From Polytrichum commune (lineage: Eukaryota > Streptophyta > Polytrichopsida > Polytrichales > Polytrichaceae): a DNA stretch of 64,000 nucleotides. This document shows positions 31,601 to 43,924 of the stretch, in pieces. The notes under the pieces are model-generated. The model did not search any database. It was not told the DNA's origin and was given only the letters and a program-made list of their open reading frames with translations. How positions within the stretch are numbered: position 1 is the stretch's first letter; each line of letters starts with the position of its first letter. The stretch spans positions 37,401,554 to 37,465,553 of the forward strand of contig OX485803.1 of NCBI GenBank assembly GCA_950295325.1, given 5' to 3'. Position numbers and translations under genes: made by a program.

Positions 31601-33886
31601 GCCTTTTTCTACTAGAGCATCTCTTTTGCCTCTCCGACCGCAAAACCCGTTGGACCATTTCAGCGGATAATGTAGGCCTTGTAATATGCCTTTTGGAGAT
31701 CTCAAACTCCATAGTCACTTTAACATTTTTTTCCTTGGTGTGAACTGAAGTCCTTCAGGGACGAGTTCGACAACCAATCATAGATTTTAGAGGGCCTTGG
31801 GACGACCTCATAGTCCATGGTGTAAAGAGCCTGTGAGGTGGTGTGAATGGAGAGGGGGAATCACAGTGTCCGGGGAGATGTTTGGGCATAAACCGGTTGA
31901 GATCCTAGTGCTTCCAAGTCCAACCAGTTATGTGTTGAAATCTATCAGTTTTTCATTATTGATTTGAAGTATATTCCACATATTCCACATATTCCACATT
32001 AGAATTGTTGCAACATTTATCTTCATAACATTATTTAGCCATGTGGGTTAGTTTCATCAACCCTAGAATATTATATTTAGTGGGGCATGTGAACAAAGTA
32101 ATAATATTCGTTTATTATTCATGCATTTGGGCTGACACTTGAAGATTTGGGTGGAGTTATACTCTTGGCCTACTTACACGAATCACTATTCATCCTTGCA
32201 TTATGCACAAGAAGCACTATTCTTCCATGCATTATTAACTAAAAAGATTATTTATAGTAGCACTATACACTGACCATACCAACATTATTCATAATATTCA
32301 TACTATTCATACCGGCATTGTTCACTATTCATATCAATGTTAGTTTCTTCCTATTGTCTAGGTTTCTTCGCATAAAGGTAAGATAGTGGAGGCCCATGTT
32401 AGAGGCTACATATAGAATGGTACACAACCATGCAACTGAATAATGTTTTGTCATTGCATGTTAGAAGTTTTTTCTTAAGTGAGGGTAATGTTCACCTTTT
32501 GTGGAACACTTATACCATCTCGTTGAGCACCCAGGGGTGGGACTCTTCATTGGAAACCTAAATGACGTGCGTGGGTCACCATGAAATTAAACCCCCTAAA
32601 TATGAGAAGTTTATAGAGAAAAACATAAATGTATATGTACTAATTATAGGCTAGAAAATGGACTCATGCAAATATACTAAGCTCTCCAGTTTAATGTGGT
32701 AAATGCCTCCACTAAATATACAAGATACAAATCATGAATTGAATATGTCTTTATTACATATGAAAACCACTATCATTTCCAATGAGAAAAACATTGAACA
32801 ATTTTTCATCCATAGCATGTAACTCAACAATTGCATCAAAGAAACAAAGACAAAAGCCTAATAACTTAGCCAAAATATGAAGAACAAAATTCAAAGGAGT
32901 CCATGACCACTCCAAGTGCCTCCAGTTTGTAAACACCTAAAACCCAAAATGCAAGGATGGATATGGTAGTCATTGAGGACTATTACCATATGACATCAAT
33001 GAATGAAAACGTGAATTGAATGAAACTAACACATCTATTGTCAAGTTTATCTCTAAACCTTTGGGCCCCCTTTTGTACATGATTATTTCATTTAGATTTC
33101 TTAATAACCTTTTTTGATGTATACACTAGAGAAAAATAATACCTCTCCCTTATGTATACTATGTATGTTAATGCCTTAAATAATATCCCTTCTTACACTC
33201 ACGTTAGTTCATATGTGGTATGAAGAGTCCACCCCCCGGGATTAAGCAGGTAGACCCTACATTAGCAATTGTGATTGGTCAAAGTGGGTTCAATTTTGAA
33301 AGTGTTTCTACATCCTTCTTACACTGCCATGATGATTGGCCAATGTGGTGCTATTTTGTTCTTCATGCCGCATATGATTAGCCGCTTTCAACAATGGGAT
33401 CCTTTATGGCACCGTTGCACTCACTTGTTGACAAAATAAAGATGAACAATAGGTGTTACCAAAAGGTTGGTGTAACTTCAAGACACGGTTAGCTTAGCTG
33501 AGTTTAGGGTCCATTTTACATTAGGGTTGGAGTCCAAGAAACTTGGGGTCCAAAACACCCCTTAATGGACTATATATTCGCACTCTAGATTGGATGATTG
33601 GTTTCTCAAATTAGGAGGAATATTTTCTTGAGTGGAAACTGCTAAGACTTGTCACTCAAGGGAGGGGAAGGGCATTTGGTGTAGTATGTATGATACATGT
33701 AGGATACCGTGTATGTGTAAGAAGAAAATATTTTGATGGGATTTGATTTACAAAGTATACATGTAGGAATTCATCCACAAAGCAATACTTGCCACCCCCT
33801 ATCTCATACTTCAATGCCTTTGTTAAAAAAAGAAGATTTATGAGCACATATACAAGGACATAGTATAACTTTCCACATAAGGGGAC
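31601..33886. other. intergenic DNA with a repeat D fragment
   Basis: Repeat D is recognisable at 31868-31995, starting GAGATCCTAGTGCTTCCAAG. The remainder is AT-rich with no gene. Confidence 0.4.
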
Positions 33887-33907
33887 GGGGGGGGGGGGGG
33901 GGGGGGG
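33887..33907 (+). repeat. poly(G) tract, 21 bases
   Basis: The longest of the five G or C homopolymers in the window. It is in intergenic DNA. Confidence 0.95.
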
Positions 33908-34932
33908 AACAAGCATTCCACTAAAAAATGCTCGGGGGTTGCACCTTTTGTTGAAAACCAAGAAATATGTGTGTTTGCAACATACTCTTTAAACCCCCTA
34001 TATACAAGTTTTTTTTTTGGTATATCAAAAAATATTTGTATAATATCCAATTTAGTTACAATATGTATACGGTAAAAAAATTACATTCATATATAGTTAA
34101 TAACATAAGTCTAAAAATATACCTTTGAATGATAATGTATAGCACAATTCTATCATATGTATAATGTAAAACCCTAGTATTGATGAATAAAGTTGTTGAG
34201 GACTTTTTCATTTTCCGGATGTAACTCATAGGCATCTAAGCCTACAATATATGTCATAAAAGCTAAAGAAATTATTGTTTCTAAATCTACCATCAAATGA
34301 TCTGTAAGATCATAAGTCAATTATTGTTGGTTCCTTTTTGATACCAACATAAACCAATCTCCGTGCTTGATGGATGGTCCATCAAGTTGATTGGATCCTT
34401 GTACCTCACCCAATGATTACCAAATGCCAGCCTTAATCCAAGTCAATCAATCTTTAGATAAAGTTGGATTTTCATTAAATTGACTAACAAATGCACTTTT
34501 GAAAATTATAGACTCACCTACCTCTACATAAGGCACAACATTGTTTACATTAGATTGAGAAGGCATTTCAACATTTTTGTGTTCATCAATTAGAACATCC
34601 CAAGCATGTCAAAAGCTCACTTTGCAACTCCACATCTTCATGTATATCATTTTCAACTTGCGACTGCATCAATCCATCTTCATGACAACATCCTTGCACA
34701 TGTTTGAATTGTCTTCTCCAACACTACACTTTTCCTTGTCACCACTTTGTGCACTAGAATCATCAATCAATGTGTGATCATAATCACACCCCTCTCCTCC
34801 TTCATACTTCCAAATAAACGAACCTTAATAGGTGACCCTATCATACAAGTACAAACTTGATACATTTTGTAAAGGTCCTCTATACATGTACATAACTACG
34901 AATTATAAATTGTGTAGCATATGTATATGTAA
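33908..34932. other. intergenic DNA, nothing recognised
   Basis: AT-rich, no gene or defined repeat. Confidence 0.4.
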
Positions 34933-34941
34933 TACAAAATA

Positions 34942-35188
34942 GGCCGGGGATTCGTGGCACTCAAGTAAAATCATCCGTGCGGATGAAAAATACACAAGAA
35001 TCATCTAAATGGCTATTTTTGGGCAATCTGATTCCGGAAATAGAGTCAAAGGCCCCGAATTAGTCTAGTGACGTCACATTCAAATGAATCGGCCCTCAAC
35101 CCCATAGGGGGGCTTTTTTTTATTGGAGCCACTTCATCCATGATATCTTGGATGGATGATTTTACTTGAGTGCCACGAATCCCCAGCC
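34942..35188. mobile_element. Mutator-like MITE with 9-bp TSD
   Basis: This 247-bp element has inverted ends of about 33 bp: GGCCGGGGATTCGTGGCACT on the left and GGCTGGGGATTCGTGGCACT (complement) on the right. The TSD TACAAAATA is perfect at 34933-34941 and 35189-35197. A 9-bp TSD points to Mutator-like elements. Internal words TTCCGGAAATAGAGTCAAAG and CGGCCCTCAACCCCATAGGG recur in relatives at 36330-36815 and 48470-48705. Confidence 0.85.
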
Positions 35189-35197
35189 TACAAAATA

Positions 35198-36329
35198 GTT
35201 CAAATAAATGCCCCTTTTGTGCACTCACATATACTCATACGTGGTATGAAAAGGTGCACCCCGAGGAGAAAATACAGCGGGATAATAGATAGGGTTCGAT
35301 TTAGTGAAAGTATAAAAGTATAAAACAAGTACAAACAAACTATAAATTATGAGTGCTCAAATAAAAAATATAAAAATATACTAGGTGTATGTTTACATGC
35401 ACAGTCTTTTCTTTGCTTACAAAGTATTTGTATAAAGGGGATTTTAATAATGGGTCCGACATGCATGTGGCTCCCACTCTCATAGAAGAGTTTACCCCCC
35501 CCCCCCAAAACCTCTGAGATTTGAGGGGAAAGTGATGCCACAAGAGCTCCACTTCATTCTTTTCGAATGTTGGACCCATACCCTAGTGTAAACTCAAGAA
35601 TTTTGTTGTTGACCAGTGGGATCACATGGGTTTGGAGGTTCTTTCATCTTGGACCCTAGTGTAAACCCACCCTTAGAAGCCATCCCAAAGAGGACTCCCT
35701 TACTACATAACTACCTTAACCCTTGATGGTCACGGGGTGTTTCTTGTAGGTGAGAAAAAAATTAAGATGCACAACTTTCCCTGCTCAAAGACGTTCACAC
35801 AACAAATTTATAATAAAGCACACAAATATTACATTCATACAACTAAGATCTATAATTTGCATCCTCACATGGCATAAATCCATGTATAAGATTTTGATTG
35901 TAAATATTCATAAACAACTTAGATCAAGGTATTTTATAATGAACTAGGGTCCCAAGACTCAACCTAACTTTTGAAAAACATAACTTTCATGATTGAAAAA
36001 AAGGAGTCAATCATGTGTAGAAATGGTAGCCCATAATACTATATACTACATCGATTGTACGTTATATTATAAGCTACCTCTTGATGTATTTTCACCCTAT
36101 TTTCCATTTGTTTCTTTAATTGGAGAAGCTAACACTACAAGGATAGTGTTGTTTCTTATATGTTACACCTTTAAGGATTAACAAAAAATGAAGTTTACAA
36201 CAATAAAATTTTGGTTTTCTTGTCTCCAAACCCCCATTGGGGCCTTGGTGCCCTTTAAGAGTGCCGGATGAATGAGAGGTACTACACTTGTATATGATAG
36301 TACTTCCCTCTCTGCATCAAGAACTTGGC
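35198..36329. other. intergenic DNA with a poly(C) tract
   Basis: A run of 12 C lies at 35495-35506. No gene was recognised. Confidence 0.4.
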
Positions 36330-36815
36330 ATGGGATTCGTGGCGTCTACGCAAACTTATCCATCGTGGATGAAGGGGCTCCAGTAAAAGAAAAAGTACCC
36401 TACAAGATTGAGGGCCGGTTCAGTCCAGTCCAATCCACACCACTACACCGTTTACAACATCTAGTGTCACTTACAGGACGGAGTTACGCTATGCTATAAC
36501 TTTTTGACATAGATTTTTTTTTACGTTTACCAACAAAAGGTCATACACATGTTCTATAAACATCATAAAACAACAAAAAAATCCCTTTCATTTAAAAAAA
36601 ATGTACATTCTAAGTGAAAAGGTATAACACCACGTAACTTCACACAACAACTGACACTAAACACCATGAACGGTGTAGACTAATTCGGGGTCACTGACTC
36701 TATTTCCGGTGTCAAACCGTCTCAAAAGATCCATCAATAATATGATTCTGTACGTTTCCACGTTCGCAATGGATGAGTTTCTGTAGACACCACAAATCCC
36801 TCCATAGCCCAAGAA
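36330..36815. mobile_element. relative of the Mutator-like MITE with a nested inverted repeat
   Basis: The ends GGGATTCGTGGCGTCTACG and (complement) GGGATTTGTGGTGTCTACA resemble those of 34942-35188. TCTATTTCCGGTGTCAAACC matches its interior. Inside, about 36440-36685, CTACACCGTTTACAACATCTAG faces an inverted CTACACCGTTCATGGTGTTTAG, which suggests a second element inserted into the first. No clean TSD was found for either. Confidence 0.55.
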
Positions 36816-37016
36816 CATGGCCGGGCATCATTAACCTACGTATATGTCTTGTGCCATTGCCAGCTTCTTCAATAGTACACAATATATCATGTGATTGTTT
36901 TGGGTCACAGGCGGGTGTCAGCCACAGCCTCGATTTTGTTCTTTAAACTAGCAGGTCCCAGTGTCTGGGGTCAGTCAATCCACTTTGCTTGTCTTTCAAG
37001 AGACGCACCCTTTTAT

Positions 37017-37018
<2 letters not shown>

Positions 37019-37103
<85 letters not shown>
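37019..37103 (+). repeat. (GA)n microsatellite, about 42 units
   Basis: A pure dinucleotide run. The long Arg-Glu or Leu-Ser frames across it are artefacts of the repeat. Confidence 0.97.
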
Positions 37104-37105
<2 letters not shown>

Positions 37106-37289
37106 TACACGAGTTCGAACTTAACCTCCCGAAATCGTATCATGTGGAGTTGTATGCGATTTGGTTTGGTTTGGTTTGGCTTCAAGAACGAATACCAAAA
37201 AGACGTGTGTTTTATATGAGACATCGAAATAGGATAACCGTTCTAGGATCGACAATGAACATAATCGAGGGAATTTATGTGACCTTTTA

Positions 37290-37327
37290 ATCCCTAAACC
37301 CTAAACCCTAATCCCTAATCCTAAACC
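37290..37327 (+). repeat. short interstitial telomere-like tract
   Basis: Reads CCCTAAACCCTAAACCCTAA followed by degenerate CCCTAAT/CCTAAA units. CCCTAAA is the Arabidopsis-type plant telomere motif. It is only four to five units long. Confidence 0.8.
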
Positions 37328-37739
37328 TTGAACTCCTAAGCGTTTAAGAGGTCCAGAGTGGGCCTCTACAAGCAGAAAACATAGCGTATGTGAGCCACGT
37401 GCTTTCATTTTTAGCTAAGCATGTCAGAAACGACCTTATCGAAAATCAACGTATTTGTCAAGTGCAATGTTTGGATGAGGTCAACTTGCGTAGTTTGATT
37501 TTACTGAAGTTTGAGGTTAAAATATGTAGCATGGGTGTCATTGAATGCAAATACATACGTTGTATTTTGATCTACAATGTTTAGTATGAAATTTTATTTA
37601 TTTTATTTTGTCCTCTCCTTGACATGAGGCAATGTAGATAATAAGGTTTCGAACACACAAATATACATAATACGGTTTCTAAACTTGGTGAAGCCCATAT
37701 AAATTGACTACTTCTATCTTTTGGTGGTGGACTCTATGT

Positions 37740-38900
37740 AACTAATGAAACAAAATAATCTTCATTCTAATACTAAATCAGGTATTCATGTGAGCTCTAA
37801 AAATTATGAGGAAAATGGCTATGGCTTTGATTTGGATTTGCTAACCACCTTGGACTACTCAGGTGTTTCATTTCCTAGAAGAAATGAGCTAGTTGGAAAT
37901 AAGTGAAACAAAGGTGGACGGATTCTACATGTAATGCATTCTACATATATGTATCATTTGATTGAAATAATGCGTGTGATCAATGGATTACACTAGAGAG
38001 GCCATGTCTAACATTTTAAGAGAAGTTTACAATTAAGTGATCTCAAACCTCGTTGTATGACATCTTGGGGCCCATAATGTGTCTCTTGGACCTTTACGGG
38101 TTAAGAGAAAAGAATTAGATGTGAGACCTACATATGACAAATAGATATCCTGTTTTTATCCCAATGAATCTTATGATCACTTTTCTTTCTAGTGTGGGAT
38201 TTTGAAACTCTTATACGGGAAGGGACTAGTTGTGTTGAATTCAACCATGCAAATACATTGAACTAGCATCATGTAGACTCTCCAAGAAGAAATGTGTTTT
38301 AGAAGTCTCGAAGGTAAGTGGGCCTAATTTGATTGCTCATCTTGATAGGCACTCGTGTAGGCACTACATTTGAGTGGTGTGTGGTTAGGTGTAGATCGAA
38401 GAATAGAGACAAAAAATACATGTGTTTAATTAACCCTTACAAATTGAGAAAGATTTCTTTGTCCAAGTGGTCACCTCTGCATGTCCATACCAATATACAC
38501 ATTTACGGTACAATCTTCTAAATTGGGGCACATGGACAACTAAAATTTGGTGTGAAAAATCCCAAATCTACAAACATGTCATCCATATAGTCGTATCCAC
38601 CATTTAAGGTATAAATTTTCTTTATTAAGCTGTTGAATTAGGATGACGTTTTCAAAGACAAGTTTGAATAGATTTGGGGTTGGACCTTTAGGGGATAAAA
38701 AAGTTTGGACTATGTGCTCAAAGTTTGTTGACCATTCTAGGCTTTATTTGTCAACATAATTGGAAAGATCTACACGATCATCGATAAGAAAGAGAATCTC
38801 CATTGTGATAATGAATATGAAATTTAAATGAGCTCCAAAACGTTATAATGAGGAAAATGGTTACATGCATGATTTGGATTTGCTAATCATCTTGCACTAA
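37740..38900 (+). repeat. rearranged copies of dispersed repeat A
   Basis: The 3' landmark GAGCTCTAAAAATTATGAGG is at about 37790, before the 5' landmark GAGTGGTGTGTGGTTAGGTG (about 38370), and a second 3' part is at 38690-38900. So at least two truncated copies lie in tandem. Confidence 0.55.
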
Positions 38901-41183
38901 TCAAGCGTGCTTCATGTCCTACTAAGAAGTGGGTGCTGCAACTGTCCAATTAAGACCACTTACCTTGATTTACCTATGTTCACATGTGCACACGCATCAT
39001 TGCATCCTCAATCCCACTACATTGTTTATGGTATTTAGTGTCACTTGTTATTTGGAGTTACAAAATGAAATGAAATAGATTTTAAGTCCATGAAGCCGAA
39101 AAGGCTAATGGGACTACAAGTACATCATTATGGTTTCAAACCAACCTATATGCTAGAGTGGCGGAGTGTGGTAGGCTCCAAGAGATAGAGGCTAATATCA
39201 ACTTGGTGGTTCAATTGAAAGAAAGACTTGAGGCTTCCTAAGAGTACATTCTCAAATAATGATGGAAACTTATCTCCAATGAGCTTATATAGGGGACATT
39301 CCAATACGAAATGTGCCTCATTTTCAGTTGAATTATAGGTGCAAAAGTAGCATAGTCTTGTATATCTAGAGATAGAGATAGTTGAGCATTGTCGATTTTC
39401 AATGGCTAATCTATGGTATGAGGTGTGGTAAGTGGCAATGATCTTGGGTTGTGATGGTGCCATTGGTTCCTTCAAGTACAATTCACATTTGTATTTGAGA
39501 AAATCCTCGAGGTGGAGGTAATATGGCTTCTACCCTGAGAGATGGAAAGAGTACCACTCTTTAGCAAGAAAGGCCTCCTTGATATCATCTTATGTTGTTG
39601 TAGATATGGTTGGGTTGTCATGGGTGTCCCACTAAGATAGACCCCTAATGCCTTTCACATGGTTGTCGATTTGTGACAAGTGAGGTGTGAGCCAAATTTT
39701 TGGCCAAATAGTTTACCTATGAGCGGATAGTGAAAGATGGATGAGATAGCATCCTAGTAGATGAAAATAGTTAAACTATAAGCTAGGAAGGTTGTTACAA
39801 CAATAGGCGTGGGCTTAGGTGCCCATAGTTGGTTACAACAACTATTGTCTTCCCCGCCAAGCTTAAGAGGGTTGGCGAGGGGGAGGCAAGCATACATTTC
39901 CTGATTATTGTTGAGCACATTGTTGAACCATAGACTTGTCTCCCTCATCACAAAGATTGTGAGAGGATAATTGTTAAACTATTTTCTGAGTAAACTTGGT
40001 GATCGCTGCAGTGATTGCGGGACACCGTTTTCTATTGAAGCATATTTTTATTTTCAATTTTGAGTCGATTGAATGGTTGATGCCTAATCGAATTATTTTC
40101 TCGTTTTGACTATGTGAATGTGAAATTGAAAACTGTTGTCAGTTGACAGGATTGCAAGTGACTGGGACTGAAATTAAGAATGGAATTGATTGAGTGCAAA
40201 TTGCAGAGAGCAATGCGAGATTGAGAGAGGAATTCAATGAGTCCAAACTGTGAGGAGTATCGTGAGATTAAGAGAGAAATAATCAACCTTTGAGTGAAAG
40301 AGGATGCGAATGAGAAAGAGGAATAAACAATGAGGAAACAAGTGATGATTGAGAAATCTAAGAGGAATGAGGAATTGGAGAGGGAAATCAAGAGTGAAAA
40401 CTATGAGTGGTCAAAGCTGAACATTGTGTAACTATTGCCTAAGTGAGGATTCTTGAACATAGTTGAGCCTACTGGAATGGTGAATCCATAGTGCTAAGAT
40501 TGTTATATGAGAGAACTATTGTCTGAGTGAGGAAATACCTTCTGTCAGAGAGAAATCGAGTGTGCAGAACATGATAGGCGAGGAATTAAGTCAAACTATG
40601 AACATAGGGTGTTAATCTAAAACAAAAAGAGGAAGAGTAGAACAATTGTCTGAAGAGAGGTAGGATAATTTAAGAGTATCGTTGAACGATGACCCGAACT
40701 ACCCTGAGAGAGGGAGGAATCTGGAAGGCCAAGAGGTAGACTGGAGATGAACTATTGTTGAGGCCTGTGATAGGCAATGTAGGGAAGATGAACGGCCAAG
40801 TGCCAGTACATGAAATGAAATGATTGATTACAGTTGAGCCTGAGAGAGGCAGGGAGAAGTGAAAGAGTCATAGTTCAGCCGAGTGTGATTATAGTTGAAA
40901 TAAACACCATAGGCTGATAGGAGTAAAATCTGATGCGTCGGTTTAATGGGAGAAGCCTAATCAACTGAAGTGATGAGAAATCACTTCTGATTAGTTGATT
41001 AGCAATGGAATTTGAAGAGTTAAGAGGCATTAAATGAACTTTGGATTATAAAGGAGACTTAGGCATAAGTTGTCCTAGGCTTAATTAGGAGTTTTAAATT
41101 GATACATAGTTGAGAGACTTGATCTTTGAGTGTGTAGTGCAAGCTAACCAGATCAATTATTGTCTTGTGTGTGTGTTACCCTA
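38901..41183. other. intergenic DNA; purine-rich stretch
   Basis: No gene was identified. About 40130-40900 is rich in GAGAGAG/GAATGAG-type words, giving a purine bias on the + strand. A minus-strand frame at 39481-39146 has a CYFCTYNSTENEAHFVLEC stretch like the Cys/His finger of LINE C-termini, but it is short and isolated. Confidence 0.4.
39146..39481 (-). pseudogene. possible LINE-type C-terminal fragment
   Basis: This 111-codon minus-strand frame contains CYFCTYNSTENEAHFVLECP (Cys-x2-Cys, then His and Cys), followed by LYKLIGDKFPSLFENV. That spacing is common in the finger after RNase H in LINEs and their relatives. It is not closely similar to the LINE at 25827-28977. No tail or TSD was found, so this is tentative. 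Confidence 0.4.
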
Positions 41184-41184
41184 G

Positions 41185-41227
<43 letters not shown>
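41184..41227 (+). repeat. (GTT)n microsatellite
   Basis: About 14 uninterrupted GTT units. Confidence 0.95.
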
Positions 41228-42624
41228 AGGTTGTGCATGGCAATCAAGACTATAGCTTGACCCTGATAATTGGTGTTAGTAGCATAAGTTGTGAGTAATG
41301 ATTAAATCTTGGAATTAATGAATAAACAATTTGTCTTGTATTGGAATTAACATTGACCAATTAATGAAGGAATTGTTGTGATTTGAAGATGCATGGCCGA
41401 TGGTTACCAAAGACAATTGTGATCCTCAAAGACTATTGTTCTCGAAAGATTATTGTTCTACAATCTTGTGATGAGATGGATACTACAGTTACTGACACAT
41501 ATACCCCATTGAATGAGAAACAGTGAGAGGAAACCTTGAGAGAAAGGAGAGTAAAAGATGGATAAGTGATGTTTTGGAGTGAAGATAGCAATCTTATTGT
41601 CTAATCAATGAACTATAAAGTGACAAATGCCTATAATAGACACTAGTTAAGCCTTCCTTGAGAGTCTATACCTTGGGTTTTGGTTATTTCAGTCATAGCA
41701 AAAACCTAACTACATGAGGTTACTTTATTAACTAACCAAGAGGGGAATACATGAGCGAGGCATTTTTGAAAGCCTATAGTGAGCTTGAGAGCATGTAGTT
41801 CTATGGGAAGTTCTCCAAATTCGGCCAACAAAATATATAGAAAACCATCAATTTTATGTAAATTTATCATTATATCTTAAACAAAATTTAGAGAGTTGCT
41901 TGTTCAATATTACCTACTTGCACACCACTTGTACCATCTTTTAAGATATGTAGACTTTTCTTGGAATCATTTTTGTCATCATAAATTGTTTGGCTTAATA
42001 GATCAATATGTTTTTTTAATAAATGTTTATGATTTTTTCTTTCACAAAATTCAAAGTTAGTGTATAGTTTTGAACCACTTTCACTTAACACTAGGCAAGG
42101 ATCAAGAACTATCCACTTTACCGTGCTTGCACCCTAGAAGAAGTGAAAAACTCATATAGCTTGATCATAAGTCTTTGTAGACTTGCTTCATATTTAGAGA
42201 GTAAAACAACATTGTCAACATCAAAAAGGATGAAAATCATTGTGTTGAATAAGGATGAAGAATGACAATGCTTTAATGGCTCATTGAGAATGTCATATTT
42301 TACCAAATAAAATCATAAATATGTTCTATAAATGTCCGAGCAACCTATTCAACCTTTTCTAATAAAACCTGACTTTTTTTGAGTAAGAAGTTATTGCATC
42401 ACGTAATTCCAAATAGTAGTTACCACTAAATACCATACACGGCACAGTGTCAGAAAACATGTGTTAGATATGTCTATCTATGCTGCTAAATACAGTACCA
42501 CTTCCGTAAGAAATTGATTTCTTTCTCTATCAATACAGCTATATTTGTACACTCAAGAAGATAGTCCTTGCTAGATGACAATTTGGGTACATCCACAGGT
42601 AATGCTAGTAGTACTAGTACATAC
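41228..42624. other. intergenic DNA, nothing recognised
   Basis: AT-rich, no gene or defined repeat. Confidence 0.4.
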
Positions 42625-43021
42625 CTACACTAAATATTTTATGTAGTGTCATATGGTAGTTTATGTCACTCTGGTAAATTATCTAGCGACACTTCTTATG
42701 AATAAGTATACATATATTATCACCCCAGCTTACTCTAAGTTCACTCAAATGTCAATTATTGAAACAAAAGTTTGGTATATTCTGCATCCCAACATTTTTG
42801 TAATGAACTCTTGTCGTGACGATTGAAACTTGGATGAAAATCCACTTAGTATGTGATAGCAATTGCAACATTGTAGATTTATAATGCCCAATTTGTTTCA
42901 CGACGAATGACAGATACTGTTAGGTTTACATTGAGTGTGGGTGACACTACACAGGCGGTTTACAATTAGTATTGAGCAAGACAAATAGAATTGGTGACAC
43001 TGAATACAATATTTAGTGCAC
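42625..43021. mobile_element. MITE family E, copy 2
   Basis: Collinear with 16559-16947 and of similar length (about 397 bp). Ends carry CACTAAATA at the left and TATTTAGTG at the right. Internal GTGATAGCAATTGCAACATTGTAGAT matches GTGACAGTAATTGCAACACTGTAGAT in the other copy. Confidence 0.65.
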
Positions 43022-43924
43022 TCTTGCCAGCAGGTGACAAGGAAGGCAAAGGCCGCAATAAACAGATGCCAGTGAAGGGGGAGAAATTAGGAGCGAACTG
43101 GGTCAATCTCCGTACTTCTTAATTATCAATCGGCTATTCGTTGAATCGCTTCGGTTATTTCTTGTATTTCAACTTGAAATGATAAATCGTGGGTTGAAGC
43201 ATGTAACCTTCACAGATCTTAACGTTGTGTAATAGTTTTGCAGAATCAACAGGCCGTTCGGTTAATTCACAAGAGTTGTGATTTTGAGCCGGTAATTTAG
43301 GAAAACAAACCAGTTGATGGGTAACTAGTAGCCGGTTCTCCCCGTTCCATCGATAGATGCGTTGCCATAGAAGTACCTAGTGCCTTGTCCCATTGATGAT
43401 GATCTCAGCCAGAGATCATTTGGAAGCCAAGCAACAAAATTGTCAGCCGAAACAGATCAGAGTCACTCACTGTCCACATTCGTCTGCCAACAAATGGCAG
43501 CAAATCATGCAGGCAAAACCAGCACCAGAAGCAGAATCAGAAGAGGACAATTCCAAGTTAGTGTCCCTCTCATCCTAATCTTTTCTTCAGTGCAGGCTGT
43601 CGCATTGCTCCTAGCCGTCAGATGGACGGAAATCTCCAGGAAAACCAGAATTTGAGGGGGCTCACCAGATTCTTGGAATCCGCAGTATAAAACATGACAC
43701 TCAACTTGGAGCACTTCATTCTACACTGCTTCGTTCTCCTTGAACTTTGCCTTCTTGGCTTGTTGGACGTCTTGTGGCTGAGGTTGATCCATGAGTCCAT
43801 CATTGTGTGTTTTGTGATATTGAGATTGTTGGCCCTTGTTGATATTGGGTATTGTTTGCTTAATGTGGATGCATATTGTAGACTGATCTGAGAGGAGGAG
43901 TGCCTTCACAAAACTGGTAGCTGC

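Noticed and set aside
36891..37290. Long open frames of Arg-Glu or Leu-Ser repeats
   Set aside because: They are translations of the (GA)n microsatellite and have no flanking coding signal.
43380..43891. Open frames of 60-91 codons on both strands just before the tandem array
   Set aside because: No recognisable domain, overlapping in several phases, with no upstream or downstream exon that joins in frame.
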